From Silvimonas terrae (GTDB lineage: Bacteria; Pseudomonadota; Gammaproteobacteria; Burkholderiales; Chitinibacteraceae), in NCBI RefSeq assembly GCF_014202765.1, contig NZ_JACHHN010000003.1, positions 186,001 through 250,000 of the forward strand: a DNA stretch of 64,000 nucleotides, in the 5' to 3' direction. Position numbers and translations under genes: made by a program. Numbering within the stretch: position 1 is the stretch's first letter; every line of letters starts with the position of its first letter. This document shows positions 34,988 to 44,574 of the stretch, in pieces. The notes beneath the pieces were generated by a model. That model was not told where the DNA came from. It worked only from the letters and a program-made list of their open reading frames with translations, and made no database searches.

Positions 34988-35553
34988 ACCGGGCGGCTGG
35001 ATGGCCACCAGCACCAGCCGTGGGCGTTATGGCGCAGGGCCACCACCGTCAGCGGCGGAATGTCGATCCGGCCAAAGCTACTGGCCGGCGCTTGCAAGGC
35101 ATGCAGGATGGCCGCACGGATCACCGGCGCATGCGTCAAAGCCACAACGTCACCCGCCTGCACCAGTTGTGCCAGCCAGGCCCCCACCCGCGCGTGAACA
35201 TCGGTAAACGATTCGCCGCCGCCGGCCGACGCATCCGCCTGGGTGAGCCACGCCCCCAGCGCCGCCGGTTCTTGCTCGCCCACCTCCGCCAGCGCCCGGC
35301 CGCGCCAGGCGCCATAGTTCATGTCGGCTAACGCAGGCTCAATCTGCGCTGGCATTGGCCATAACAAAGCGGTGTCTTGCGCCAACCGGGCCGGGCTGAT
35401 GATCAGGCGGGATTCTGCAGAAACCTGCTCGACCAGGCGGGCCGCCAGCGCCTCTTGTCGCCCGCGCTCATCCAGGCCTTCATCGGCGGGAAAATGGCCT
35501 TTGCGCAATGCGGGCGTGCTGGCAAGACTGATCAGAAACAGGCGGGTGGTCAT
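34984..35553 (-). CDS. Histidine-phosphatase-fold protein lacking the catalytic RHG motif
   Basis: This 189-residue protein keeps much of the histidine phosphatase fold ('IISPARLAQDTALLW', 'ALADMNYGAWRGRALAEV', 'VVALTHAPVIRAAILHAL'), and in this cobalamin neighbourhood it would normally be called alpha-ribazole-phosphate phosphatase (CobC of Salmonella). However, the N-terminal LIRHGET block reads 'LISLASTPAL', so the phospho-accepting His and its Arg are missing. It is probably not a phosphatase, or has changed function. ATG 35553 is preferred over the upstream TTG. Confidence 0.7.
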   Translation of the reverse strand: MTTRLFLISLASTPALRKGHFPADEGLDERGRQEALAARLVEQVSAESRLIISPARLAQDTALLWPMPAQIEPALADMNYGAWRGRALAEVGEQEPAALGAWLTQADASAGGGESFTDVHARVGAWLAQLVQAGDVVALTHAPVIRAAILHALQAPASSFGRIDIPPLTVVALRHNAHGWCWWPSSRPV

Positions 35554-35655
35554 AGGCAAACAGACAAAAATGAAGCGCGCTGTGGCGGGCGTGAAAAGAT
35601 TTCAATATCCAGCATCGGGCTTGCTGATTAATATACGCGCAAATTCCAAATACAT

Positions 35656-35672
35656 ATTACGCCAAGCGTAAT
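35656..35672. promoter_or_regulatory. Palindrome upstream of cbtBA (candidate operator)
   Basis: ATTACGC-CAA-GCGTAAT is a perfect 7+3+7 inverted repeat 41 bp before the cbtB start, within an AT-rich promoter-like stretch. It could bind a metal-responsive repressor. No B12-box (GCCACTG) or other cobalamin riboswitch core is seen here, which is the more usual control for cbtBA. Confidence 0.45.
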
Positions 35673-35713
35673 TACAATGAACTCACGACCATCGTGCCCA
35701 CAGGAGCCATGTC

Positions 35714-35923
35714 ATGACCGACGCCGTTCTCAGCCCCATTGCTGAGCCTACCCCGATTGCGCTGGGCGAGTGGTTGCCCTGGGCTGTTTTCGGTGGCCTG
35801 CTGGCCCTGCTGGCCCTCTACTTTGTGGGGAGCGAGCAAGGTGCTACCTCGCTGATCAAGGGCATGTACGTGCATGAATTCGTGCACGACGGTCGTCACC
35901 TGCTGGGTTTCCCCTGCCACTAA
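35714..35923 (+). CDS. cbtB: Cobalt transporter subunit CbtB
   Basis: This 69-residue protein has one membrane helix ('WLPWAVFGGLLALLALYFVG') and a His-rich C-terminal tail ('YVHEFVHDGRHLLGFPCH') typical of CbtB, thought to bind cobalt. ATG 35714 follows AGGAG. It is 13 bp upstream of cbtA. Placement next to the cobalamin genes agrees with cobalt uptake for corrin metalation. Confidence 0.92.
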   Translation: MTDAVLSPIAEPTPIALGEWLPWAVFGGLLALLALYFVGSEQGATSLIKGMYVHEFVHDGRHLLGFPCH

Positions 35924-35936
35924 GCCCGGAGTTGTC

Positions 35937-36686
35937 ATGGTCGGAAAATTACTGCTACGCGGCATGATCGCGGGCGTGGTTGCTGGCGTGCTGACCTTTG
36001 GCTTTGCCAAAGTGGCGGGCGAGCCGCAGGTGGATCAAGCCATTGCTTTTGAAGCGCAAATGGAACACGCCCACGCGCATGATCACGGCGATGCGGCAGC
36101 GGACGAGCCTGAACTGGTCAGCCGCGAAACCCAGGCCGGCGCCGGGCTGTTCACCGGGGTGGTGACTTACAGTGCCGCGTTTGGTGGCCTGTTTGCCCTG
36201 GTCTTTGCGTTTGTGTACGGCCGCAGCAGCAAACTGCAAGCGCGCCCGTTGGCCGCTTTGCTTGCGCTGGGTGCGTTTGTGGCCCTGGCCGTGGTGCCCA
36301 GCCTGAAATACCCGGCCAACCCGCCATCGGTGGGCAACCCGGATACCATTGGTTTTCGGACTGCCATGTTCTTCATCATGATTGCCATTTCTCTGGTGAC
36401 CATGGTGTTGTCCCTGAAAGTACGCAAGGCGCTGGTCGCGCAATGGGGCCAGTGGAACGCATCCATTGCGGCCGGTTTGCTGTTTATGGTGATCATTGGT
36501 GTCGTCCAGGCGCTGCTGCCCACCATCAACGAAGTCCCGGCCGCCTTCCCCGCCGTACTGTTGTGGAAGTTCCGCGTAGCGGCGCTGGGCATGCAAGCCA
36601 TTCTGTGGACCACGCTGGGGTTATTGTTTGGTTATCTGGCTGACCACAAACTGCGTGAGCAGCACTCGCTGGCCGTTGCGCATTAA
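35937..36686 (+). CDS. cbtA: Cobalt transporter subunit CbtA
   Basis: This 249-residue membrane protein has about five helices and a His-rich loop ('MEHAHAHDHGD') after the first helix, as in CbtA. 'KYPANPPSVGNPDTIGFRTA' is a family hallmark. ATG 35937 follows GGAG by four bases. The family is linked to cobalt import by its frequent B12-gene neighbourhood. A strong terminator follows. Confidence 0.93.
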   Translation: MVGKLLLRGMIAGVVAGVLTFGFAKVAGEPQVDQAIAFEAQMEHAHAHDHGDAAADEPELVSRETQAGAGLFTGVVTYSAAFGGLFALVFAFVYGRSSKLQARPLAALLALGAFVALAVVPSLKYPANPPSVGNPDTIGFRTAMFFIMIAISLVTMVLSLKVRKALVAQWGQWNASIAAGLLFMVIIGVVQALLPTINEVPAAFPAVLLWKFRVAALGMQAILWTTLGLLFGYLADHKLREQHSLAVAH

Positions 36687-36705
36687 GCGTGGTCAGGTAG
36701 AGGTT

Positions 36706-36737
36706 AAAAAAGCCCGCGATGCTGCGGGCTTTTTTTA
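36706..36737 (+). terminator. Terminator after cbtBA
   Basis: AAAAAAGCCCGC-gatgct-GCGGGCTTTTTTT is a strong stem-loop with a long T run 20 bp after the cbtA stop. Confidence 0.92.
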
Positions 36738-36847
36738 TGTTCTTTGGTTTATGTTCTTTGGCCGCGCTGCAAATGCTTGCCCGTTGTAGCTGGCGTTGCG
36801 GGCGAAGCGGTATGCCGGCGCAGGCAGCCCGTTGGGCTGCTGACTGG

Positions 36848-36867
36848 ATTCCCGCCTTCGCGGGAAT
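36848..36867. repeat. dRS3-like palindrome ATTCCC-N8-GGGAAT
   Basis: ATTCCCGCCTTCGCGGGAAT, flanked by ctgg and gacga as at 6920, lies at the left end of a repeat-filled 700-bp gap between cbtA and cobM. Confidence 0.8.
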
Positions 36868-36920
36868 GACGAAGTGGTGGGCAAGGTGAACCGTTCTTGC
36901 AAACAGGCGGTTTGCGGGGT

Positions 36921-37246
36921 TGGGGTTGCTTTTGATGTTGCCGTTGCTTTTGATGTTGCCGTTGCTTCTGATGTTGCTTTTGACCTGCCCCCCCTCCGGC
37001 AGTGCCGAGCATCGCAGCAAGGCGCGGGGTTTCGGCGGAGGGGTGTTTGAGGCCGCAGGCCGAGTTCCCGCAGCCAGCCGCGACTTGCGAGAAGCGCAGG
37101 GAACCCACGTAGTGGGCGCTGTCGCAGGGGTCGCCTTTTCTTTGGGTACTTTCTTTTGGCGACCCAAAAGAAAGTACCTTGCTGTCGGGCAACCCCCGAC
37201 GTGTAAACCACCGCGCCAAAGGCGCTAACAACGTTTCAAGGTTTTA
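36921..37246. repeat. Long dispersed intergenic repeat, copy B, with 18-bp tandem units
   Basis: This is the second copy of the 4571-4840 element. It begins with three tandem units of 'gttgcttttgatgttgcc' (36925, 36943, 36961) that expand the single unit in copy A, and contains a perfect 15-bp hairpin, GGTACTTTCTTTTGG at 37145-37159 with its complement at 37164-37178. The hairpin arms differ from copy A by matched changes on both sides, suggesting the fold is kept. No protein is encoded. Confidence 0.87.
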
Positions 37247-37256
37247 CGACAACCGC

Positions 37257-37365
37257 GGTGGATTGTCGCTCCCGCTCCGAATCCACCCTACGGCTCTTGT
37301 AACAATATTAACCAGGCCAGCCTCCCCCGGATTCCCGGCCTGATGGCCTCCATCCGGGCTACGGA
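37257..37365. repeat. Further dispersed repeats before cobM
   Basis: 'ggtggattgtcgct...ccgaatccaccctac' at 37257-37291 is the partner of 1850-1883. It is followed near 37325-37362 by a GTAGCCCGGATGGAGGCC-type palindrome read on the minus strand. The rest of the gap to the cobM stop holds nothing recognisable. Confidence 0.65.
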
Positions 37366-37399
37366 GCGGCGCTGCTCAAGGGCACAGTAACCAGCCCCC

Positions 37400-38122
37400 T
37401 CACCCCGCGTACAGCGTGGAATCCGCAAAATCCTCCGCCGTCAAAACCCGCCCCACCAGGATCAGCGCCGTGCGCTCAATCTCTGTCCCACTCACCTTGC
37501 CCACAATATCGGCCAGCGTCCCCGTCACCCGGCGCTCATCCGGCCAGCTGGCGCGGTACACCACGGCAATGGGGCAATCCGCGCCGTAATGCGGCAAGAG
37601 TTCGGCCACGATACTGGCCAGATGCCGCACGCCCAGATGAATTGCCATCGTGGCCTGGTGGCGCGCCAGGTCGGCCAGGTCTTCGCCTGGCGGCATTTTT
37701 GACTTGCTGCCGTAGCGGGTCAGGATCACGGTCTGCGCCACGCCCGGCAGCGTCAGTTCAACGCCCAAAGCGGCCGCACTGGCTGCCGTAGCGGTCACGC
37801 CCGGAACGATTTCGTACGCAATGCCCAGCGCTTTGAGCCGGCGAATCTGCTCACCAATTGCGCCATATAACGAGGGATCACCGGAGTGAACGCGCGCCAC
37901 GTCTTTGCCTGCGGCATTCGCCTGGGTCAGCAAGTCCATGATCTGATCGAGTGTCAGTTCCGCCGTATTCACCACCAGCCCGGCCTGATGGCCGGCCAGC
38001 ACGGCGTCCGGCACCAGCGAGCCGGCGTACAGGATGACCGGGCAGCTACGCACCAGGCGCTGGCCTTTCACGGTAATGAGTTCCGGGTCGCCCGGGCCGG
38101 CGCCAATAAAATAAACGGTCAT
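37400..38122 (-). CDS. cobM: Precorrin-4 C11-methyltransferase
   Basis: This 240-residue SAM-dependent methyltransferase has the tetrapyrrole-methylase signatures '[18 protein letters not shown]' and '[19 protein letters not shown]', and the CobM/CbiF mark '[10 protein letters not shown]'. It makes precorrin-5 from precorrin-4. It is the last gene of the cobL-cobK-cobM operon and overlaps cobK by 4 bp. Confidence 0.96.
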   Translation of the reverse strand: MTVYFIGAGPGDPELITVKGQRLVRSCPVILYAGSLVPDAVLAGHQAGLVVNTAELTLDQIMDLLTQANAAGKDVARVHSGDPSLYGAIGEQIRRLKALGIAYEIVPGVTATAASAAALGVELTLPGVAQTVILTRYGSKSKMPPGEDLADLARHQATMAIHLGVRHLASIVAELLPHYGADCPIAVVYRASWPDERRVTGTLADIVGKVSGTEIERTALILVGRVLTAEDFADSTLYAG

Positions 38123-38856
38123 GCCAGGTTTTCGCTTTTCAGGGTAAGGAGGAGTGCGGCGAGATCGGTGAACTCCCGCTGCGCCGGCGGCAGCGCCGGG
38201 CGACTGAACATCAGCACCGGCAAACCCAGTTCCCGGGCGGCTTCCAGCTTGGCTTCAGTGGCCGCGCCGCCGCTGTTTTTGCTGACGATGACGTCAATCT
38301 GATGCGCATGCAGCAGCGCGCGTTCACCGTCCGCCGTAAACGGCCCGCGCACGCCCAAGATCTGCGCGCGCGCGTTGCCGGGGTGGGGATCAAGACAGCG
38401 CACCAGCCAGTGCTGATGCGGCGGGATGTCATCCAGATGCGCCAACGGTTCACGACCAGAGGTGAACAGCGGCCGCTTGAACGGGGCCAGTTGCGCCATC
38501 AAGTCAGCCCAATCCGCCACGTTACGCCAGTCATCACCCGCTCCCGCTTGCCAAGGGGCGCGGCGCAACGCCCAGTAGCTCACGCCGGTTTGCGTGCAGG
38601 CCCGCGCGGCGTTGCCGCTGATCTGCGCGGCGTAGGGGTGGGTGGCGTCCAGCACCAGCGCTATGTTTGCGTCAATCAGATACTGCGCCAGGCCATCCGC
38701 GCCACCAAAGCCACCCACACGGACCTGGCAAGCCAGATCGTCGGGCACGCGGCCCAGGCCGGCCAGGCTGTACACATGGCGCGGGCCCAGATGGCGGGCA
38801 ATGTGCAGCGCATCTCCCGTGCCGCCCAACAGTAAAATGCGCGCAGCGTCAGACAT
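38119..38856 (-). CDS. cobK: Precorrin-6A reductase
   Basis: This 245-residue NADPH-dependent reductase (CobK/CbiJ family) has an N-terminal nucleotide-binding loop '[17 protein letters not shown]', '[14 protein letters not shown]', and near the end '[19 protein letters not shown]'. It reduces precorrin-6A to precorrin-6B. ATG 38856 gives an 8-bp overlap with cobL; ATG 38880 is possible but would lie deeper in cobL. Confidence 0.95.
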   Translation of the reverse strand: MSDAARILLLGGTGDALHIARHLGPRHVYSLAGLGRVPDDLACQVRVGGFGGADGLAQYLIDANIALVLDATHPYAAQISGNAARACTQTGVSYWALRRAPWQAGAGDDWRNVADWADLMAQLAPFKRPLFTSGREPLAHLDDIPPHQHWLVRCLDPHPGNARAQILGVRGPFTADGERALLHAHQIDVIVSKNSGGAATEAKLEAARELGLPVLMFSRPALPPAQREFTDLAALLLTLKSENLA

Positions 38857-40063
38857 CGGCAACGCACTTGTGAACTTCATAGAGCATCAGCGGCAAGGCC
38901 GGACGCCAGGTATCAAAACTACCCAGCGGCCGGGCCTGGGCCAGCGCAATCCGGGTGAGTGATCCACCGTGTTCCGCGTGCCAGGCCATCAAGACTTGTT
39001 CTGCCTGCAAAGTCACCGCGTTGGCAATCAAGCGTCCACCGGGTTTGAGCGCGCCCCAGCAAGCAGCCAGCATGCCCGGCGCAGTGACGCCGCCACCAAT
39101 GAAAATGGCGTCCGGCGACGGCAAATCAGCCAGCGCAGCGGGGGCATCGCCAGCAACCAGTTGCAGCCCCGGCACGCCCAGTTGATCCCGGTTATGGGTA
39201 ATGAACTGCTGGCGACCCGCATCGGCCTCGACCGCAATGGCGCGGCAGTCCGGGTGGCTACGCATCCACTCAATCCCGATCGAGCCGGATCCCGCACCGA
39301 TATCCCATAACAACTCGCCCGGCCGCGGTGCCAGCCGACCAAGGGTGATGGCGCGCGCATCACGTTTGGTGATCTGGCCATCGTGCCGGTAGGCCTCGTC
39401 CGGCAAGCCGGGGGTGAGCGGCAGACTGCGGGTGTTGCCCTCGGCAACCAGTGCCAGCGCCACCAGATTGAGCTTTGCGGTTTCTGCGATCGACCAGGTG
39501 GCGGCGGTGCTGGTGAGGTGCCGCTCGGTGCTCGCCCCCAGGTGTTCAAGGACTGTCATGCGGCTGGGGCCAAAGCCCTGTTCGGTCAGGTGTCGGGCGA
39601 TGGCGGCGGGGGCTGCGCCATCCGCCACCAGCAACAACAAATGGCCACCGGCATGCAAATGCGTGTTCAGCGTCGCCAGTGGCTGGGTCAGCAAGGACAG
39701 TACCCGGCATTGCTGTAAAGGCCAGCCCAGCCGGGCGGCGGCCAGCGAAACCGAAGACGGCGCCGGGATGATGGTCATCTCTGCCGGGTCTATCTGTTGC
39801 GCCAGGCTGGCGCCCACGCCGTAGAACATGGGGTCGCCACTGGCCAGCACGCATACCGGCGTGCCGCGACACTCAAGCACCGGGGCAAGCTCAAACGGCC
39901 GCGGCCAGACCCTGCGTTCTGCCTTGATGCCGTCAGGTAACAAGGCCAACTGGCGTTCGGCCCCCACAATGACGCGGGCGGCCCGCAGCGCTTGCCGGGC
40001 CGTGTCCGAGAGCCCGGCCTCGCCATCTGCGCCAATCCCCACCACGGTCAACCATGCGCTCAT
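38849..40063 (-). CDS. cobL: Precorrin-6B C5,15-methyltransferase (decarboxylating), CbiE-CbiT fusion
   Basis: This 404-residue protein fuses a CbiE-type methylase (residues ~1-200, '[10 protein letters not shown]', '[19 protein letters not shown]') with a CbiT-type Rossmann methyltransferase (~230-404, '[21 protein letters not shown]', '[10 protein letters not shown]'). It methylates C5 and C15 and decarboxylates the C12 side chain. First gene of the minus-strand operon, divergent from cobG across 159 bp. Confidence 0.96.
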   Translation of the reverse strand: MSAWLTVVGIGADGEAGLSDTARQALRAARVIVGAERQLALLPDGIKAERRVWPRPFELAPVLECRGTPVCVLASGDPMFYGVGASLAQQIDPAEMTIIPAPSSVSLAAARLGWPLQQCRVLSLLTQPLATLNTHLHAGGHLLLLVADGAAPAAIARHLTEQGFGPSRMTVLEHLGASTERHLTSTAATWSIAETAKLNLVALALVAEGNTRSLPLTPGLPDEAYRHDGQITKRDARAITLGRLAPRPGELLWDIGAGSGSIGIEWMRSHPDCRAIAVEADAGRQQFITHNRDQLGVPGLQLVAGDAPAALADLPSPDAIFIGGGVTAPGMLAACWGALKPGGRLIANAVTLQAEQVLMAWHAEHGGSLTRIALAQARPLGSFDTWRPALPLMLYEVHKCVADV

Positions 40064-40222
40064 GTGTTTTCCTTGTTTTGCCTCGGCGGCATGACGGGGC
40101 TATGAAAATTGCATACCATATCGAATATCAAGCGCAGCCCTGACAGGCATTGCAAATGAGGCCGTAGTATATCGCATACCCTGGTACGGCCCGGCGCAAC
40201 GACACTCCAACCCGGTGCCATC

Positions 40223-41563
40223 TTGATCCAGCCCGCTCCACCCCTCCCTGTGGCACCTGACGCACGCCAATCTGCTTGCCCCGGGTTGCTGCATATTGTC
40301 CCGGCGCTGGATGCCGGCTTGTGTCGCATCCGGCTGCCTGGCGGTGTGTTAACGGCAGAGCAGGCTCATGCGCTGGCGGCTGCTGCCAGCCGCCATGCCA
40401 GCGGCATCATTGAGGCCACCAACCGCGCCAATCTGCAACTGCGCGGCGTAACTGCTGGCCATGAATCCGCGCTGATTGAGGCCTTGCTGGCCGCCGGGCT
40501 GGGCCCGCAAGCCGGCGCAGGGTCGGCAGATGCGCGCGACAATGTCCGCAACGTGATGCAAAGCCCGCTGGCCGGGCGGGATGAAGGCACGCTGATTGAC
40601 ACCCGGCCGCTCACCGCTGACCTGCTGACCCATTTGCAAAGCGTGCCGATGTTTGCGGCGCTCTCGCCCAAGTTCTGCATTTTGTTCGATGGCGGTGAAG
40701 CGCTGGCTGCCACCGACCACCCGCACGATATCTGGCTGTCTGCGCTGCCCGCAGACGCACTCGGCCCACGCTTTGCCCTGGGGTTGGCCGGTTGCCCCGG
40801 CATTGAGGGCATGCTGATCAGCGTCAGGCCGGATCAGGTCATTGCCACCGTGGATGCATTGCTGCACGCGTTCTTGCGCCTGGCCGGGCCGGATCAACAA
40901 CGTATGCGCCAGCTTCTGACCACGCACAGCGCCGCCGATATCCTGCAACAGGCGCAAACGCAACTGGGGTGCGAAGGCAAGCCAGACCTGAGCGCATGGC
41001 CGCGCCAGCCTGCTTGCGGTGCCTTGCAAGTGGGGATTCATGCCCAAGCCCAGGCATCTGGCCTGTATTATGTCGGCGCCCGCCTGCCGCTGGGTCGCAT
41101 GACTGCGGCGCAATTGCACGCACTGGCCGATCTCAGTCATGGCGTGGTGCATTTCACCCCCTGGCAAGGGGTATTGCTGCCTGATTTGTCGCCGCTTGCC
41201 GCCGAGATCATGGCAACAGAATTGCGGCAATTGGGCTTGTTGACCGACTGGCAATCGCCGCTGACGCGCTTGATTGCCTGTGCCGGCAGTGCCGGTTGCG
41301 TGAAATCGCAAGCGGATGTCAAAACCGACGCCGTGGCGCTGGCCGGGCTACTGACCGTGCCCCGCACCGTACATTTGTCTGGCTGTCCGCGTTCTTGCGC
41401 GGCGGCGCACACCGCGCCCTGGACCTTGCTGGCCGTGTCACCTGGCCATTACGACCTTTATCAACGCAGTGCCGAGGGCCGTTTTGGTACCCGGCTTGCG
41501 CAACAACTCAACGTAGAGCAGGCGGCCGGGGTTCTGAACCGCCAGCCTGCCAGCCCGGATTAA
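40223..41563 (+). CDS. cobG: Precorrin-3B synthase
   Basis: This 446-residue protein resembles sulfite/nitrite reductases, with two ferredoxin-like halves and a 4Fe-4S/siroheme-type motif 'CAGSAGCVKSQAD...CPRSC'. CobG is an oxygen-dependent mono-oxygenase that makes precorrin-3B before ring contraction, so its presence marks the aerobic B12 route. The start is a TTG at 40223. It begins the cobG-H-I-cbiG/J operon. Confidence 0.92.
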   Translation: MIQPAPPLPVAPDARQSACPGLLHIVPALDAGLCRIRLPGGVLTAEQAHALAAAASRHASGIIEATNRANLQLRGVTAGHESALIEALLAAGLGPQAGAGSADARDNVRNVMQSPLAGRDEGTLIDTRPLTADLLTHLQSVPMFAALSPKFCILFDGGEALAATDHPHDIWLSALPADALGPRFALGLAGCPGIEGMLISVRPDQVIATVDALLHAFLRLAGPDQQRMRQLLTTHSAADILQQAQTQLGCEGKPDLSAWPRQPACGALQVGIHAQAQASGLYYVGARLPLGRMTAAQLHALADLSHGVVHFTPWQGVLLPDLSPLAAEIMATELRQLGLLTDWQSPLTRLIACAGSAGCVKSQADVKTDAVALAGLLTVPRTVHLSGCPRSCAAAHTAPWTLLAVSPGHYDLYQRSAEGRFGTRLAQQLNVEQAAGVLNRQPASPD

Positions 41564-41567
41564 CCGC

Positions 41568-42194
41568 ATGCTTGAATACATCAAAGACGGCCAGGAGATT
41601 TACCGCCGCTCTTTTGCCACCATCCGCGCCGAGGCGGATTTGGCGGCCATCCCGCCTGATCTGGAAAAACTGGCCGTGCGCGTGATTCACGCCTGCGGCA
41701 TGGTTGATATCGTGCAAGACCTGGCGTTCTCGCCAGGCGCAGGTGAGGCCGGCCGCAGCGCCCTGCAAAACGGGGCGCCCATTCTGTGTGATGCACGCAT
41801 GGTGGCCGAAGGCATTACCCGCGCGCGCCTGCCCGCCAGCAATCCGGTGATCTGTACCCTGGGCGAGCCCAACGTGCCTGATCTGGCGCGCGAACTGGGC
41901 AATACGCGTTCTGCTGCTGCGCTGGAACTATGGCGGCCGCACCTGGCCGGCAGCGTTGTGGTGATTGGCAATGCGCCCACCGCCCTCTTCTACTTGCTGG
42001 AGATGCTGGATGCCGGCGCGCCCAAACCGGCATTGATTCTGGGTTTTCCGGTCGGTTTCATTGGTGCGGCAGAATCCAAAGCGGCACTGGCGGCCGATAG
42101 CCGGGGCATACCGTATGTGGTGGCCCACGGCCGGCGCGGTGGTTCGGCCATGGCCGCCGCTGCGGTCAACGCGCTGGCGACGGAGGCAGAATGA
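41568..42194 (+). CDS. cobH: Precorrin-8X methylmutase
   Basis: This 208-residue enzyme moves the methyl group from C11 to C12 to give hydrogenobyrinic acid. Family marks are '[15 protein letters not shown]', '[16 protein letters not shown]' with the active His, '[12 protein letters not shown]' and '[16 protein letters not shown]'. Four bases separate it from cobG, and it overlaps cobI by 4 bp. Confidence 0.96.
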   Translation: MLEYIKDGQEIYRRSFATIRAEADLAAIPPDLEKLAVRVIHACGMVDIVQDLAFSPGAGEAGRSALQNGAPILCDARMVAEGITRARLPASNPVICTLGEPNVPDLARELGNTRSAAALELWRPHLAGSVVVIGNAPTALFYLLEMLDAGAPKPALILGFPVGFIGAAESKAALAADSRGIPYVVAHGRRGGSAMAAAAVNALATEAE

Positions 42195-42925
42195 GCACAC
42201 AACGCGGACGTCTGCTGGGTCTGGGCGTGGGGCCGGGTGATCCGGAACTCATCACCCTCAAAGCCTTGCGCCTGCTGCAAAGCGCGCCGGTGGTGGCGTA
42301 TTTTGTCGCCAAGGGTAAACGTGGCAATGCCTTCGGGATCATCGAACACCACTTGACCGCTGCGCAGGAACGCCTGCCACTGGTTTACCCGGTGACCACC
42401 GAAACCCTCGCCCCACCGCTGGATTACGAAACCCTGATTGCCGGTTTTTATGATGATGTGGCGCAAGCCCTGGCCGCGCATCTGGACGCCGGCCGGGACG
42501 TCGCGGTGATCTGCGAAGGCGATCCGTTCTTTTACGGCTCGTATATGTATCTGCACGACCGGCTGGCCGGGCACTATGAGGCCGAAGTTGTGCCAGGGGT
42601 GTGTTCCATGCTGGGCGGCGCGGCCGTATTGGGAGTACCGCTGGTGTACCGCAACCAGAGCCTCTCTGTACTCTCTGGCGTCTTGCCGGAAGACGAACTG
42701 ACCCGCCGGCTGGCCGATGCCGAAGCGGCCGTCATCATGAAGCTGGGCCGCAATTTCGATAAAGTGCGTCGGGTACTGACCAACCTGGGTCTTGCCGACC
42801 GCGCTTTGTATGTCGAACGCGCCACCATGGCCAACCAGCGCATTGTGCCGCTGGCAGAAGTTGACCCGATGGCCTCGCCGTATTTCTCCTTGCTGGTGGT
42901 GCCGGGGGAAAAATGGCGGGGTTGA
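42191..42925 (+). CDS. cobI: Precorrin-2 C20-methyltransferase
   Basis: This 244-residue SAM-dependent enzyme shows '[18 protein letters not shown]', '[18 protein letters not shown]' and '[23 protein letters not shown]', as in CobI/CbiL. It makes precorrin-3A. It overlaps the next gene by 13 bp. Confidence 0.96.
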   Translation: MSTQRGRLLGLGVGPGDPELITLKALRLLQSAPVVAYFVAKGKRGNAFGIIEHHLTAAQERLPLVYPVTTETLAPPLDYETLIAGFYDDVAQALAAHLDAGRDVAVICEGDPFFYGSYMYLHDRLAGHYEAEVVPGVCSMLGGAAVLGVPLVYRNQSLSVLSGVLPEDELTRRLADAEAAVIMKLGRNFDKVRRVLTNLGLADRALYVERATMANQRIVPLAEVDPMASPYFSLLVVPGEKWRG

Positions 42926-44574
42926 ACACAGCGGCGGCGATTGTCATTCTGGGCACCGGCGCGCTGGAGACCGCCCGCCGCATCCAGGCGGCCCTGCCCG
43001 GTGCGCAGGTGCATGCGCTGGCCGAGCGGGTGGAAGGCGACATTGCGTACGCAGACCTGAGCGGCCATCTGAAAACGCTCTACGCCCAGAACACGCCGAT
43101 CATTGCGCTGTGCGCGGCCGGCATTGTTATCCGCTGTGTTGCGCCCTTGCTGGTCAACAAAGGGACAGAACCCCCGGTGCTGGCCGTGGCGGAAGACGGC
43201 AGTGCCGTGGTGCCGCTGCTGGGCGGGCTGACCGGTGCCAATGTACTGGCACGCCAGGTGGCCGCCGCGCTGGCGGTCAGCCCGGCCATTACCACCAGCG
43301 GCGAGTTGCGCTTTGGTACTTGCTTGCTGAACCCGCCCGCTGGCTACACGCTGGCCGATCTGGATCACGGCAAACGCTTTGTGTCTGACTTGCTGGCCGG
43401 CGCCGCCACACGGGTAGAGGGCGATATGCCCTGGCTGGGTGAAGCGCGCCTGCCGCAGGCAAGCACGGCTGAACACGTCATCCGCCTGAGCCCGTATGCC
43501 TGGCAGGGCGATCCGCAAGAATTGGTCATCCACCCGCAGGCGGTGATTGCCGTGGTCGCCGCCGGGGCCAATCTGGCCCAGCGCGTCCGTGGCGCACTGG
43601 CGCACCAGCATCTGGCGCCAGCCGCCCTGGCCGCAGTGGTCATGCTGGAGACAGATGCCAACCAGGATCATGCTAGCGCAGCAGCAGAGCTTGGCGTGCC
43701 GTTGCGCCTGGTAACCCGCATGGAGGCAGCCCTGCCCGGCCAGCCGCTGCCTGAAGAACATGGCGTAGTCCTGCTGGTCAATGATCAGCCGGTGGACCCG
43801 CAACAGATCGGCCATGCGCGCGGCAACCTGACCGTGCTGGGTCTGGGCCCAGGCCGGGCTGATTTGCTGGCCCCTGCCGCCCGCAAAGCGCTGGATGAAG
43901 CCACCGACGTGCTTGGTTATGACACTTACGTGAACATGGCCGGGCCGTTTCGGGGTGATCAAACCGTACACGGCACCGATAACCGTGAAGAACTGCAACG
44001 TGCCCGCCATGCCTTTGAACTGGCGTTAACCGGGCGGCGCGTGGTGATGGTGTCCTCAGGCGATCCGGGCGTGTTTGCCATGGCCGCCGCCGTGCTGGAA
44101 GCGCTGGACAACGCCGATGACCCGCGCTGGGGCGGCGTGGCCTTGCAGATCATTCCGGGTATCTCTGCCGCGCTGGCCACCGCCGCTGTGGCTGGCGCGC
44201 CGCTGGGGCATGACTTCTGCATGCTCTCGCTGTCCGACAATCTCAAACCGTGGGACATCATTGAAAAGCGCCTGGCGCTGGCGGCGCAGGCCGATCTGGT
44301 CATGGCGTTCTACAACCCCATTTCCCGCGCGCGGCCGTGGCAACTGGATAAAGCGCTGGAGATCGTCCGTCAGCACCGCGCGCCAGACACCGTGGTGGTG
44401 CTGGGCCGGGATATCGGCCGACCGGGCGGCAAGCTCACCACGCTGACGCTGGGTGAATTGCAGGCGGCCCAGGTGGATATGCGCACCATGGTGCTGATTG
44501 GCTCATCCACAACCCGGCGCTTTACCCCACCCAACGGGCCGGAGTGGGTCTATACGCCGCGCTTTTATCCCTGA
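42913..44574 (+). CDS. cobJ: CbiG - precorrin-3B C17-methyltransferase (CobJ/CbiH) fusion
   Basis: This 553-residue protein has a CbiG-like N-terminal half (residues ~1-290; '[30 protein letters not shown]', '[21 protein letters not shown]') and a CobJ methylase half (~305-553; '[22 protein letters not shown]', '[22 protein letters not shown]', '[13 protein letters not shown]'). CobJ performs methylation and ring contraction. CbiG is an anaerobic-route lyase, yet cobG, cobF and oxygen-route enzymes are present, so the CbiG part may be vestigial or have another role. A separate CbiG-C-like gene, cobE, lies at 51250. Confidence 0.93.
   Translation: MAGLNTAAAIVILGTGALETARRIQAALPGAQVHALAERVEGDIAYADLSGHLKTLYAQNTPIIALCAAGIVIRCVAPLLVNKGTEPPVLAVAEDGSAVVPLLGGLTGANVLARQVAAALAVSPAITTSGELRFGTCLLNPPAGYTLADLDHGKRFVSDLLAGAATRVEGDMPWLGEARLPQASTAEHVIRLSPYAWQGDPQELVIHPQAVIAVVAAGANLAQRVRGALAHQHLAPAALAAVVMLETDANQDHASAAAELGVPLRLVTRMEAALPGQPLPEEHGVVLLVNDQPVDPQQIGHARGNLTVLGLGPGRADLLAPAARKALDEATDVLGYDTYVNMAGPFRGDQTVHGTDNREELQRARHAFELALTGRRVVMVSSGDPGVFAMAAAVLEALDNADDPRWGGVALQIIPGISAALATAAVAGAPLGHDFCMLSLSDNLKPWDIIEKRLALAAQADLVMAFYNPISRARPWQLDKALEIVRQHRAPDTVVVLGRDIGRPGGKLTTLTLGELQAAQVDMRTMVLIGSSTTRRFTPPNGPEWVYTPRFYP

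Noticed and set aside
36925-36978. CRISPR array
   Set aside because: The 18-bp units are directly tandem with no spacers; no cas genes nearby.
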